From positions 168,681-232,680 of the forward strand of contig DATMXP010000018.1 in assembly GCA_035561515.1 (NCBI GenBank): DNA of 64,000 nucleotides. Reading direction: 5' to 3'. Below the pieces are notes generated by a model. It was not told where the DNA came from and made no database searches. It worked only from the letters and a program-made list of their open reading frames with translations. This document shows positions 18,295-27,665 of the stretch, piece after piece. How positions within the stretch are numbered: position 1 is the stretch's first letter; each line of letters opens with the position of its first letter. The translations under genes were made by a program, and so were the position numbers. The DNA comes from Terriglobales bacterium. Its GTDB lineage: Bacteria; Acidobacteriota; Terriglobia; Terriglobales; Acidobacteriaceae.

Positions 18295-19983
18295 ATGCGA
18301 GGAGTGATTTTGGTGCTCGTCCTTGGCGTCTTGTTCGGCATTCCGATGCAGGCTCAAAAATTCGAGGAATCTCGAAATCCTGCATACATGGCTTCGCCAT
18401 GGGTGCCGCTCGACAGCTGGGTCTACCCAGCCTTGGAGAAGTTGACAGCCCTGGGATACGTGCAAACTTCGTTTTTGAGTCTGCGGCCATGGACGCGTAT
18501 GGAATGTGCCCGGCAGATTGAGGAGGTCGATGAACTTCTGGAAACGTCACGGTCCCAAGATGATGACGTGAAACGAATTTTGGCGGATCTTCGCAACGAG
18601 TTCGCACCGGAGATTGCACGTTTGAACGGCGAGCGAAATGTGGAAGCCTCTGTCGAGAGTGCCTACACCCGTTTTACAGGGATCGCGGGTCCTGCGTTAT
18701 CCGACGATTTCCATTTCGGCCGCACAGTTGTGAATGATTACGGACGACCGAACCGCAGGGGTGCGAACGAAATTGTTGGCCTGTCGGCCTTCGCGAATGC
18801 TGGACCGCTTGCGGTTTACGGACGTGCAGAGTACCAGCACGCGCCAGGTGCTCCAGCCTATTCGTCCACGGTCGTGGAGGCGATTAGCAAATCCGATTTC
18901 CGGCTATACGAGCCGCCGAGTGCAATCGATCCTTATAACCGAGTCCGACTAGTCGAGGGCTACGCAGCATTGGCCTTCTCGGATTATCAACTTTCGTTCG
19001 GCAGGCAGAGTCTATGGTGGGGACCAGAGAAGGGTGGACCACTCCTATTCAGCAACAATGCCGAACCCATCACAATGCTTCGCCTTAGCCGGGTTAAGCC
19101 TCAAAAACTACCGTTCTTCTTGTCATGGCTGGGGCCGGTCCGCGGTGAGTTTTTCATTGGGCAGTTAGGTGGACATCAGTTCCTTCACACCCAAACAGCA
19201 GATTATCCTCAAACGCCGGGAGTGACATTCTCGCCACAACCCTTCATCCACGGTCAGAAGCTGTCTTTTCATCCAACCCCGAACTTCGAGTTCAGCATCT
19301 CTCGGACAACCATTTTCGGCGGCCCTGGATTCCCATTCACCATCTCGCGGTTTCTGGACAGTCTGTTTTCGAGAGGCAATTCGTTTGGGTCGTCCGATCC
19401 CGGAGACCGGCGTTCAGGGGTTGATTTTACGTTTCGCATACCGAAGGCCAGTGGGCTCACTTTGTACCTGGACGCTTTCGCCGAGGACGAAATTTCGCCG
19501 ATTGCTTATCCGGATCGTTCAGCAATTCTCGCGGGACTGTACCTTCCACGTGTGCCTGGTACAACCAAGTGGGATTTTCGTCTGGAAGGCGGGTACACGG
19601 ACCTTCACGGTTTCCTCCATTTCCCGGGCTTCTTCTACGCCAATGTTCGCTACTTGGAGGGTTATACGAACCGAGGTTATCTCCTCGGAAGCTGGATCGG
19701 GCGACAAGGAATAGGAATGCAGGCCTGGACTAACTATTGGTTGTCGCCCAGGAACTCTGTTCAGTTTATGTGGAGACATAACCAGGTGGATCGCCAATTC
19801 CTGTCGGGAGGAAATCAGCAAGATTTTGCCGTCAGTGCCACATGGACCGTTCGGCAAAACATCGACATTTCACCCAAGTTGCAGATCGAGCGATGGAACT
19901 TTCCGTTGCTTTCAGCTGGACCTGAAAGGAACGTCTCGGGTTCCGTTCAATTCACTTATCGCCCGAAACGAGGAGCGAAGTGA
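18295..19983 (+). CDS. Capsule assembly Wzi family outer-membrane protein
   Basis: 562 residues with a signal peptide (1-20) and a beta-barrel-like remainder. The central region with the motif pattern SFGRQSLWWGPEKGGPLLFSN and the downstream VRGEFFIGQL is characteristic of the Wzi capsule-assembly family. In enteric bacteria Wzi is an 18-strand barrel lectin that anchors polysaccharide to the cell surface. The N-terminal ~130 residues form the extra helical segment common in non-enteric members. The gene starts 2 bp after the SLBB export gene and its stop overlaps the Wzz gene start by one base, placing it inside the export operon. Locus B has no such gene between its SLBB and Wzz genes. Confidence 0.85.
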   Translation: MRGVILVLVLGVLFGIPMQAQKFEESRNPAYMASPWVPLDSWVYPALEKLTALGYVQTSFLSLRPWTRMECARQIEEVDELLETSRSQDDDVKRILADLRNEFAPEIARLNGERNVEASVESAYTRFTGIAGPALSDDFHFGRTVVNDYGRPNRRGANEIVGLSAFANAGPLAVYGRAEYQHAPGAPAYSSTVVEAISKSDFRLYEPPSAIDPYNRVRLVEGYAALAFSDYQLSFGRQSLWWGPEKGGPLLFSNNAEPITMLRLSRVKPQKLPFFLSWLGPVRGEFFIGQLGGHQFLHTQTADYPQTPGVTFSPQPFIHGQKLSFHPTPNFEFSISRTTIFGGPGFPFTISRFLDSLFSRGNSFGSSDPGDRRSGVDFTFRIPKASGLTLYLDAFAEDEISPIAYPDRSAILAGLYLPRVPGTTKWDFRLEGGYTDLHGFLHFPGFFYANVRYLEGYTNRGYLLGSWIGRQGIGMQAWTNYWLSPRNSVQFMWRHNQVDRQFLSGGNQQDFAVSATWTVRQNIDISPKLQIERWNFPLLSAGPERNVSGSVQFTYRPKRGAK

Positions 19984-21290
19984 TGGATCGGTTCAGCAGT
20001 GATTACGAAGATGTGCCGATTCCAGCAGATATGGATTTTCGGTCGAATGATGGCCGCAAAAAACAGCGGGGTGACCGCATCTGGGAAAAGCTTTGGGTTC
20101 TTTGGCGTCACCGGCGTTTTCTTGGTCGACTTGCAGTCGTGCTGGTTGTCATCACGGCCGCTATCGCGTTCCTAATTCCTGCGCAATACGAATCCGCCGT
20201 CAGGATCATGCCGCCCGAGGACAATCACAGCACCCTTGCCTTAGGAACGGCGATGCTTTCCAAAGCTGGACTTCCATCCGGTCTGGGAGCGCTCGCCGGA
20301 GCGCTCGGCAGAAATGACAAGGGGGCGCTTTGGGAGAATCTGCTAGGCAGTCGAACCGTTCAAGACCATCTCATCGATAAGTTCGATCTGCAGCGAGTGT
20401 ATTGGAGGAAGTATCGCCAGGACACGCGCAAGAAACTGGGTGCCCGCACGGATGTCGACGAAGATCGAAAGAGTGGCGTCATCACCATCAAGGTCGCGGA
20501 CACATCGCGCGAACGCGCCCAGCAAATGGCTCAGGCCTACGTCCAGGAACTCGACAAGCTCTTATCTCAAGTAAGCACGTCCGCAGCGCGTAGAGAACGA
20601 GAGTTCATTGAAGGTCGTCTAGCCAAGGTAAAAGAAGACCTAAACACTACGTCGAAGCAATTCAGCCAGTTTGCCGCGGAGAACATGGTCCCTGAACCGC
20701 GGGAGCAGACTCGTGCAATGGTGAATTCCGCCGCTGAGTTGCAGGCGCAACTCATGCTTGCGCAGTCGGAGCTTGAGGCGCTTCGACAAACCTATAAGCC
20801 CGATAACATTCGTGTCCGCACCGTGCAGGCGCGGATCAATTCGCTTCGGGATGATCTTAGAAAGCTTGGTGGTTCTGCTGATGCGGATGAGAAAAGCACG
20901 GTCGCTGAACTGTATCCACCCCTAAGAAGGCTGCCGGGGCTAAGCGTCAATTGGGCTGACTATTACCGGCGAGTTCGCGTTCAGGAGACACTTTTTGAAC
21001 TTCTGACACAGCAATACGAACTCGCAAGCATTGACGAAGCAAAAGCTATTCCCAGTGTGCGGGTGATCGATCCTGCGAGTTGGCCGGAGAAAAAATCCTG
21101 GCCTCCGCGGCTGCTGATCATCCTTGCAGGAACACTGCTGGGCATGGCGGCTGCATCGTATTACCTACTGGCGCGAGAGAAGTGGGCCAGTGTTGACGGC
21201 AGTGACAAATGCAAGCTGCTTGTCATTGATGTTGCCAACACCGTGGCGTCACGTGCACGTGCGTGGCGGCACTGGCGAAAAGCGGGTTAG
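19983..21290 (+). CDS. Wzz-type polysaccharide chain-length determinant (polysaccharide co-polymerase)
   Basis: About 435 residues. A first membrane helix lies near residues 48-68, followed directly by PAQYESAVRIMPPE, the start of the Wzz domain. A large periplasmic part has a coiled-coil stretch (about 190-300). The second membrane helix, near 375-400, is preceded by the proline-rich WPEKKSWPPR pattern typical of Wzz/Wzc proteins. No Wzc-like tyrosine kinase domain is fused. Role: sets the modal length of the polymer made by the Wzy-type polymerase and links to the export channel. Start: the ATG at 19983 sits 7 bases after AGGAG; a GTG at 19980 is also possible. It is paralogous to the protein encoded at 62526. 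Confidence 0.88.
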   Translation: MDRFSSDYEDVPIPADMDFRSNDGRKKQRGDRIWEKLWVLWRHRRFLGRLAVVLVVITAAIAFLIPAQYESAVRIMPPEDNHSTLALGTAMLSKAGLPSGLGALAGALGRNDKGALWENLLGSRTVQDHLIDKFDLQRVYWRKYRQDTRKKLGARTDVDEDRKSGVITIKVADTSRERAQQMAQAYVQELDKLLSQVSTSAARREREFIEGRLAKVKEDLNTTSKQFSQFAAENMVPEPREQTRAMVNSAAELQAQLMLAQSELEALRQTYKPDNIRVRTVQARINSLRDDLRKLGGSADADEKSTVAELYPPLRRLPGLSVNWADYYRRVRVQETLFELLTQQYELASIDEAKAIPSVRVIDPASWPEKKSWPPRLLIILAGTLLGMAAASYYLLAREKWASVDGSDKCKLLVIDVANTVASRARAWRHWRKAG

Positions 21291-21320
21291 CCAAAAACAC
21301 GTTGTAAGTAAGCGGGGACC

Positions 21321-21995
21321 ATGGGCTCTGGAGTTTACCCGGGACGAATCGGGCAACGAAATCGAAGTGAGTGGACTGCCGCGGGTGCGCTTGCCAGCAG
21401 CGAGCGCGGTCTGAAGCGGTTCATCGACATACTTGGAGGCGCAACCGGTCTGTTGCTCAGTGCGCCAATACTGGCGGTGGCCGCCGTGCTAATTAAATTG
21501 GAGTCATCGGGCCCGGTTATCTATCGTTCGCGTCGCATCGGATTGAACGGTATTCCGTTCACCTGCTACAAGCTGCGGTCCATGGTCCCCGACGCGGATG
21601 AGATCAAGGACAACTTGCTCCATCTGAACCAGCGAAAGGGCGCAACCTTTAAGATTGCTCGCGATCCCAGAATGACTCGCCTGGGAGCCCTGCTGAGGAA
21701 GTTTAGCCTCGACGAACTACCTCAGTTTTATAACGTTCTTGTTGGCGATATGAGCCTGGTTGGACCACGTCCTCATCCCGAAGACGATGTGAAGCGCTAC
21801 GCGCCAGAGCATTTCGAGCGCCTCATCCTAAAGCCCGGTCTCACCGGACTTTGGCAAGTAACGGCGCGGAGAGATCCTTCGTTCGAGCGTAACCTCGAAC
21901 TTGATCGGGAGTACATCGATAACTGGAGCCTGGGGCTGGATCTCAAGATTTTATTGATGACCATCCCGGCTGTGGTGCGTGGCGATGGCCAATAG
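21321..21995 (+). CDS. Undecaprenyl-phosphate sugar phosphotransferase (initiating monotopic phosphoglycosyl transferase)
   Basis: 224 residues, the size of the minimal bacterial sugar transferase domain. A short N-terminal leader is followed by KRFIDILGG and a hydrophobic re-entrant helix (about 32-60). The catalytic landmarks then follow: CYKLRSM, FSLDELPQFYNVL with the acidic catalytic pair region, GDMSLVGPRP and LKPGLTGLWQV. These enzymes transfer a phospho-sugar from a nucleotide sugar to undecaprenyl phosphate, the first step in building the repeat unit at the inner membrane. The sugar cannot be decided by eye; WbaP/ExoY-like galactose or glucose transferases are the closest in appearance. 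The 3' end overlaps the flippase gene by 11 bp. Confidence 0.88.
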   Translation: MGSGVYPGRIGQRNRSEWTAAGALASSERGLKRFIDILGGATGLLLSAPILAVAAVLIKLESSGPVIYRSRRIGLNGIPFTCYKLRSMVPDADEIKDNLLHLNQRKGATFKIARDPRMTRLGALLRKFSLDELPQFYNVLVGDMSLVGPRPHPEDDVKRYAPEHFERLILKPGLTGLWQVTARRDPSFERNLELDREYIDNWSLGLDLKILLMTIPAVVRGDGQ

Positions 21996-23376
21996 CAAGC
22001 GGGCAGCGCGAGTTCAGGATCGCAAACGCTACCTGCGGCTTATCAAACATCGCAATTTCACGAACTCGGTGTTCGGAGTTGCCGATTACCTCGTGCTGCC
22101 CGCGTTGATGATCGTGGCAGCTCCGATCCTTGTCCATCGGCTCGGTCTGGAACAATTCGGACTCTGGATGTTGATCACTTCGATTATCAGCAGCGGGGGA
22201 CTGATCGGCTCTGGGTTCGGCGATGCCGCCGTCCATTACATCAGCACATATCGCGGCCGCGGTGATAGTGCCGGCGTTGAACGCACTCTGCACAGTATGC
22301 TTTGGATCAATGCGGTACTCGGGGCCACTCTTGCAATCTTTCTTTGGATCGTAACGCCGATCGCAGTCGGTTCACTCTTCAAGATCTCCGGAAATTTGCA
22401 TGTACCAGCCGAAACGGCATTGCACTTCGGAGCCATCGCGCTGTCATTGAAGTGCATTGAGAACGTTTTCAGCGGGTGCCTACGCGCGCTCGAGAAATAC
22501 AGGCCGACTGCCAACATCAATATCGTGACCCGTACCGTTACAGTTGTATCCGCACTGGCGCTCTCATTGTCGGGATTCGGTGTGGTCGCGATCGTCGCAG
22601 CGGCAACATTCGCAAATGCGCTCGGCCTGACGCTTCATGCGTTGTGGGTTCGGCGAACTCTTGCACTGCGTACTATCTGCCCGCGATTGCATCGAGACTC
22701 GCTGGCTGAGGTCGCACGCTTTGGTTCCTTCTCATGGCTTCAGGCCCTGGCTGGAGTCGCATTCAACCATGCTGATCGCCTACTGATAGGTGCCTATCTC
22801 GGGGCGGGCGCAGTAGGAATCTACAGTATCTGTGCGCAGGCGGCGCAGGTGATCCATGGAGTGGTAGCGTCAGGATCGCACTTCATGTTTCCCCATTTGG
22901 CTGCTCACAACGGCTCGGGTGACGTAATCGGTGCGGAACGACGTTTTCGGATCGGGCTCGTATTCAACCTCCTCGCGGCCGTTGGCTTAGCCAGTATGTT
23001 TGTAATCTTCAGCCATCGCTTGCTGTCTCTGTGGATGGGACCTGAATTCGCGCTACAGGGAACCGTGGTCCTACGGGCCCTCGCCGTCGCCTACGGCATG
23101 CTGGCGATGAATGTCGTGAGTCACTACGCGTTGCTCGCAGTCGGCGAAGTCCGGTTCGTATCGTTGCTCAACGTAACCTCGGGAATCGCAGGTCTGGCCA
23201 CCTCCGTCTTTCTGATTCCATCCCTGGGCATGATCGGCGCGGCCACTGGTCGCATGGTGCAGGGCTTGATCACTTGGGTGAATTTCTGGCGCGTTCATTC
23301 TTACTTTGTTGATCGGAAAGGGCCCATGCCGCAAGAGGAGATCCGGCAACTCGAAACCCGGATTGGCATGTCATGA
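21985..23376 (+). CDS. Wzx-like polysaccharide flippase (MOP superfamily)
   Basis: About 463 residues with 12 or more predicted hydrophobic helices spread over the whole length, as in oligosaccharide flippases of the MATE/MOP superfamily. The N-terminus contains FGVADYLVLP..VAAPILVHRLG..QFGLWML, a pattern repeated almost position for position in the partial gene at 63809. It would turn lipid-linked repeat units to the periplasmic face for polymerisation. The start is ATG 21985; a GTG at 21979 would add two residues. The gene overlaps the sugar transferase gene and is followed by an ATGA overlap with the polymerase gene. Confidence 0.85.
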   Translation: MANSKRAARVQDRKRYLRLIKHRNFTNSVFGVADYLVLPALMIVAAPILVHRLGLEQFGLWMLITSIISSGGLIGSGFGDAAVHYISTYRGRGDSAGVERTLHSMLWINAVLGATLAIFLWIVTPIAVGSLFKISGNLHVPAETALHFGAIALSLKCIENVFSGCLRALEKYRPTANINIVTRTVTVVSALALSLSGFGVVAIVAAATFANALGLTLHALWVRRTLALRTICPRLHRDSLAEVARFGSFSWLQALAGVAFNHADRLLIGAYLGAGAVGIYSICAQAAQVIHGVVASGSHFMFPHLAAHNGSGDVIGAERRFRIGLVFNLLAAVGLASMFVIFSHRLLSLWMGPEFALQGTVVLRALAVAYGMLAMNVVSHYALLAVGEVRFVSLLNVTSGIAGLATSVFLIPSLGMIGAATGRMVQGLITWVNFWRVHSYFVDRKGPMPQEEIRQLETRIGMS

Positions 23377-24608
23377 GCGCGAGTACCCAAGCTTCCATTA
23401 ACGACAAAGTGCCGGCAACGCTCACCGTCCTGTTCTTTCTTCTATTGAGTGGGCCGCCTCGCCTTCGCATTCGAGATGCCACTGCATCACTGGACGCCGT
23501 AATTGATCCGGTAGTAGTACTGCACGTGATCGTGTGGCTATCGGCAGGGTATTGGCTGTTTACACAACTCTGGCCGCATCGGCGGGTGCTTTGGCGCAAA
23601 CTTTCCCTCCCGGAAAGGCTTGGCCTTCTCACCGCGGTAGCCTTGGGCCTTTCTACTGCGACATCAGTATCACCGGCGTTGACAATTTTCCGTGTGTATC
23701 AGTTGGCCGTAACTGTGCTGTTTGCCTCAGTGTTTGTGCGGAAGTATGGAGTTCGTAGTGCCCTCACTCACATCTTTTGGAGTTGTGTAGTGCTGTGCGC
23801 GGCTGATGCGATAGCAGCATTTGTCGCTCCTGACATGGTGTTTGGAGCGTCTGAGTTTGGCATTATGCGGTTCCGCGGAGACCTGATTGCGCAGACTGGC
23901 GTGGTGTCTGTGCTGGCAATCGTGTTGCTGTTCGTGCATCGATTTTCGTTCACTGCTGCCGCGTGCATCGTAGGATTGTGTTTCGCCGTGCTGCTCTTTT
24001 CGTTGATGAGGACAGGCTATGCCGCGCTGGTTGTTGCTTTCATCGTCTTCCTCTTGAAGGTACCGACATCGCAAACGCGAAACGCCTTCCTCTTCTCAGG
24101 TGCAATCGTGCTGCTTTTCTCCTGGGATTTCTTGGTATCGCGTCTGAACGAATATCGTGACATTGACACGCTGTGGACACTCAGCGACCGGGCAGGCCTG
24201 TGGGCTTATTTGGCAAACATGACCATTTCGCAGTCACCCTGGATTGGGCTCGGATACTACTCGGCGTCGCGCGTTTATGGCCCTGAGTACAACCCTGGAC
24301 TAGGTACTGCACATTCCGGTTTCATGGAAGTGTTTGCCGGAGGTGGAGTTATTGCGCTCGCCGTCTATGTTGCGCTATGGATCGTAATGGCAGTGTTGGC
24401 GGCCCAAATATTCCTCAGGAGGCGCGACCGAATCTCGGTTACAGTATTGGCGCTATTCGCCGCGGTTGCTTTGTTCAATTCCATAGGAAGCGCGCTCGAG
24501 GCCGACCCAGTTGGCTTCACGTTTTGGATTCTCGTGGTCGTGATGCCGATGATTATGCGGATGCCACTGGATGCGAAATCGAGGTTAGCTCGCGCAGGAG
24601 CCATGTGA
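23373..24608 (+). CDS. O-antigen polymerase/ligase family membrane protein (Wzy-like)
   Basis: 411 residues, largely hydrophobic with about 10-12 membrane segments. The C-terminal periplasmic loop carries GLGYYSASRVYGPEYNPGL and TAHSGFMEVFAGGGVI. The HSGFME-type motif after a Gly-rich stretch is characteristic of the Wzy_C/O-antigen ligase family. In this position, between flippase and glycosyltransferases, polymerisation of repeat units is the likeliest role; ligation to an acceptor cannot be excluded from sequence. It overlaps the flippase stop by four bases (ATGA) and ends 1 bp before the next gene. Confidence 0.82.
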   Translation: MSASTQASINDKVPATLTVLFFLLLSGPPRLRIRDATASLDAVIDPVVVLHVIVWLSAGYWLFTQLWPHRRVLWRKLSLPERLGLLTAVALGLSTATSVSPALTIFRVYQLAVTVLFASVFVRKYGVRSALTHIFWSCVVLCAADAIAAFVAPDMVFGASEFGIMRFRGDLIAQTGVVSVLAIVLLFVHRFSFTAAACIVGLCFAVLLFSLMRTGYAALVVAFIVFLLKVPTSQTRNAFLFSGAIVLLFSWDFLVSRLNEYRDIDTLWTLSDRAGLWAYLANMTISQSPWIGLGYYSASRVYGPEYNPGLGTAHSGFMEVFAGGGVIALAVYVALWIVMAVLAAQIFLRRRDRISVTVLALFAAVALFNSIGSALEADPVGFTFWILVVVMPMIMRMPLDAKSRLARAGAM

Positions 24609-24609
24609 C

Positions 24610-25446
24610 ATGAACGCACCGATGATCACAATCGTTACTCCTTCTTTTCAGCAGGTGGACTTCATCGAAGAATGCCTGGAAAGTGTCCGTTCTCAAGGGT
24701 ATCGCAACCTTGAGCACCTGGTGTTCGATGGAGGTTCTACCGATGGAACAGTCGAACTGCTGCAGCGACTTTCCGAAACACCCGGTTGGAAGCACCTTCG
24801 GTGGGTCAGCGAACCCGACCAAGGGCAGAGCGATGCCCTGAACAAAGGGTTTCGGCAAGCCAGGGGGGAGATCATTGGCTGGTTGAATTCCGACGATCGT
24901 TACCGCCAAGGCGCTTTTCACGCCGTGTCAGCGGCGTTCAAAGAGTCCCCTTCGGTGGACCTCTTCTACGGCGATTACACGTGGATCGATGAAGCCGGGA
25001 AGCTTTTGCGGTTGCGTCGCGAAATCGAGTTCAACCGGTTCGTCCTTCTTTATCATCGTATCCTCTGGATACCAACTACCTCCAGTTTCTTCCGCCGTAA
25101 AATCTTCGAAGACGGCAACTTGCTCGATATTTCGCTTCAATACGCGATGGATTATGAGTTTTTCGTAAGGCTCTCGGAAAAGGGATATCGCATTCGACAT
25201 CTACCCAAAGTTCTCGCCGATTTCCGGTTTCAGCCGAACAGCAAGACGTGCAAGACAGCCACCAGGCAATTCGAGGAACGGGACCTTATTATTCCGCATT
25301 ACTCTCGTGTGCTGCGTAATGCAGGTTCGCTGCAAATGCCTTTGCTTCAGGCGTTTAGAGCGGCGGCTGCGCTTCGCAGATGGTCGGAAAAGCTCGTGCG
25401 CGGATACTACTTCCAGGGAAACCGGTTGCCAGTGGAGGGCGGTTGA
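24610..25446 (+). CDS. Glycosyltransferase family 2
   Basis: 278 residues with a GT-A fold layout. It begins ITIVTPSFQQVDFIEECLESV (nucleotide-binding start, residues 6-25), followed by VFDGGSTDGT and the metal-binding region GWLNSDDRY (about residue 92). A DYEF motif appears in the acceptor half (about residue 180). GT2 enzymes of this sort add one sugar from a nucleotide donor to the growing lipid-linked repeat unit on the cytoplasmic side. No membrane helix is visible. The start is 1 bp after the polymerase stop, and its own stop overlaps the next gene start by one base, so it is fully inside the operon. Donor and linkage are unknown. Confidence 0.88.
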   Translation: MNAPMITIVTPSFQQVDFIEECLESVRSQGYRNLEHLVFDGGSTDGTVELLQRLSETPGWKHLRWVSEPDQGQSDALNKGFRQARGEIIGWLNSDDRYRQGAFHAVSAAFKESPSVDLFYGDYTWIDEAGKLLRLRREIEFNRFVLLYHRILWIPTTSSFFRRKIFEDGNLLDISLQYAMDYEFFVRLSEKGYRIRHLPKVLADFRFQPNSKTCKTATRQFEERDLIIPHYSRVLRNAGSLQMPLLQAFRAAAALRRWSEKLVRGYYFQGNRLPVEGG

Positions 25447-26591
25447 TGCGCGTGCTTGTTTCGGCGGTATCGCGTTTCAGTACTCCGACAGGAATCTGCC
25501 GTCACGCTGCCAACCTCGTTGTATGCCTGAATTCTCAAGACGCGGTTGACAGCGTCGTGCTGGCAATTGGCAAATGGCAAACGGGATACTTCGCCGCATT
25601 GTTGGGAAAAAATCGTCAGCAAGTCAGGGTTGAAGTCGTCGATATACCCAATAATTCGCTGCACCGGAACTGGTGGTTCGCCATGGGCCTTCCTGAGATG
25701 GCGGCCCGATGCGCCGTGGACGTTGTTCACTTGAGCTTTCCTGTGCCAGTGACCCGAAATCGATTTCGGGTACCTGTTGTTTGCACCGTTCACGATTTGT
25801 ATCCGTACGATATTCCGGAGAACTTCGGCTACCCGCGAGTAATCCTGAATCGTCTGTTTCTCCGGAAGTGCATTAGCGAAGTGGATCGGCTTGCCTGCGT
25901 ATCACAGGCCACGCTCAGTCGACTTTCACACTACTTTCCTGATGCCGTCGCGAAGGCGGTTGTCATACCGAATGTGGCCGTTGCTCCTTCGGTTCCGCCA
26001 AAGCCACTGTCGTCGGTCGCGCGGCCGTACCTTCTGTGCGTGGCGCAACATCGGCAGAACAAAAATCTAGATATCGTCCTCAAAGCGTTCGCGCTTGCTC
26101 GTCAAGAGAAGGATCTCTCGGATTTCGTTCTCATCATCGTAGGAGCGCCCGGACCGAAAACCAAACAGTTGATCGCGCTTACCCGACCACTGGGGTTGCA
26201 GAATCATGTCAAGTTCATCGACAACGTAGATGATGGTGAGCTTCGGTGGCTGTACGAAAACACGGCAGCAGTGATAGCTGCATCATCAATCGAAGGCTTC
26301 GGACTCCCCGTCTTGGAAGCATTGGTGACTGGCTCTCCCGTGATCTGTTCCGACATCCCGGCCTTTCGCGAAGTTGGTGGGGGTCATTGTAAGTACTTTT
26401 CGCTCGGTCCCAGAGCGGACACGCGGCTGGCAGAGCAGATTGCAGAGGTACTGCGTGCACAGCCACGCGTGGCTAAGGCCATCTTGCCGGACCTCCGTAA
26501 CACCGGCGCCGACTACCTTAACCTCTACTCAACGCTTATCTCTGCCACATCTCCCATTTCTGAGAGCCCGAATCAATTCGTTACAAAGTGA
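25446..26591 (+). CDS. Glycosyltransferase family 4
   Basis: About 381 residues with two Rossmann-like halves (GT-B). The N-terminal acceptor domain begins MRVLVSAVSRF. The C-terminal GT4 signature SSIEGFGLPVLEALVTGSPV (about residues 278-297) contains the E-x7-E-type donor-binding pair and is followed by CSDIPAFREVGG. It likely extends the repeat unit from a nucleotide sugar. I chose the ATG at 25446, which forms a TGATG overlap with the preceding GT2 gene; a longer frame starting at 25380 lies wholly within that gene and is less likely. A 69-bp gap follows before the epimerase gene. Confidence 0.87.
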   Translation: MRVLVSAVSRFSTPTGICRHAANLVVCLNSQDAVDSVVLAIGKWQTGYFAALLGKNRQQVRVEVVDIPNNSLHRNWWFAMGLPEMAARCAVDVVHLSFPVPVTRNRFRVPVVCTVHDLYPYDIPENFGYPRVILNRLFLRKCISEVDRLACVSQATLSRLSHYFPDAVAKAVVIPNVAVAPSVPPKPLSSVARPYLLCVAQHRQNKNLDIVLKAFALARQEKDLSDFVLIIVGAPGPKTKQLIALTRPLGLQNHVKFIDNVDDGELRWLYENTAAVIAASSIEGFGLPVLEALVTGSPVICSDIPAFREVGGGHCKYFSLGPRADTRLAEQIAEVLRAQPRVAKAILPDLRNTGADYLNLYSTLISATSPISESPNQFVTK

Positions 26592-26660
26592 AACGTAGGA
26601 TTCCGTTGCAGGCCACCTGCTCACCTCCTCATTGCATCTAGCCGTTACGGAGGATTCTGA

Positions 26661-27665
26661 ATGACGCGTAGTACGAGAGCTTTGGTCACAGGGGCTGGAG
26701 GTTTCATTGGGCATCACCTTGTAAAGCGTTTAAAGGCCGACGGCTACTGGGTTCGTGGCGTAGACCTGAAATATCCCGAATACGAAGACTCAGTCGCCGA
26801 TGAATTTGAAATCCTCGATCTAAGGGAGTTCAGCAATTGCCTTGTCAGTACGCGTGGCGGAATTGACCAGGTATTCAACCTTGCCGCTGACATGGGTGGG
26901 ATTGGCTACATCACTTCATTCCACGCTCTCGTTGCTCGCAACAACATCCTCATAAACGCGAACATGCTTGAGGCGGCACGACTGAACGCCGTCCGGACAT
27001 TTTTATTCTCATCTTCAGCCTGCGTGTATGCGCAAGATAAGCAGACCAGTGCCGAAGTCACTCCGTTGAAAGAAGAGGACGCTTATCCTGCCGCTCCCGA
27101 GCCTGGATATGGATGGGAGAAGTTGTTCACCGAAGAGCTTTGCCGTTATTTTCAGGACGATTACACGCTGGACTGCCGTATTGTTCGCTTCCACAACGTG
27201 TTTGGTCCGCTCGGTACCTACGAGGGAGGACGCGAAAAAGCTCCTGCTGCCATTAGCCGGAAGGTGGCTCTCGCAACGGATGGCAGCGAGATTGAGATAT
27301 GGGGAGACGGCGAGCAGACGCGGTCTTTCATGTATGTCGATGACTGCGTAGAGGGCCTAATCAGGCTGATGGCGTCAAAGCACAGCGCCCCTCTGAATCT
27401 CGGTACCGACCGCCTCGTCACCATCAATGAACTCGTCGATATCGTCTGCGACATTGCCGGCAAGCGACTGCACAAGCGACACATCCTTGGCGCTCCGCAG
27501 GGTGTACGTGGTCGTAACAGCGACAATACTCGTCTTCGCGAAGTGCTGGGCTGGGAGCCCTCCGTATCGCTGGAGGATGGGCTGAAAACAACATACAAGT
27601 GGATACAGCAGGAGCTTAGGAAGACTGTGCATGGCGAAGCCGCTGCCGCAGAACTCGCTGCTTGA
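26661..27665 (+). CDS. GDP-mannose 3,5-epimerase-like extended SDR enzyme
   Basis: 334 residues. An NAD-binding GAGGFIGHH motif lies at residues 11-19, and the short-chain-dehydrogenase Tyr/Lys pair is in YGWEK (about residue 152). Features particular to GDP-mannose 3,5-epimerase are present: AADMGGIGYI, a Cys in SSSACVYA aligned with the catalytic Cys of the plant enzyme, and a Lys in GGREKAPAA aligned with its partner catalytic Lys. That enzyme converts GDP-D-mannose to GDP-L-galactose (or GDP-L-gulose). The reaction would supply an L-sugar for the polymer. A good GGAGG ribosome binding site precedes the ATG. The 3' end overlaps the next gene by 35 bp. Confidence 0.82.
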   Translation: MTRSTRALVTGAGGFIGHHLVKRLKADGYWVRGVDLKYPEYEDSVADEFEILDLREFSNCLVSTRGGIDQVFNLAADMGGIGYITSFHALVARNNILINANMLEAARLNAVRTFLFSSSACVYAQDKQTSAEVTPLKEEDAYPAAPEPGYGWEKLFTEELCRYFQDDYTLDCRIVRFHNVFGPLGTYEGGREKAPAAISRKVALATDGSEIEIWGDGEQTRSFMYVDDCVEGLIRLMASKHSAPLNLGTDRLVTINELVDIVCDIAGKRLHKRHILGAPQGVRGRNSDNTRLREVLGWEPSVSLEDGLKTTYKWIQQELRKTVHGEAAAAELAA

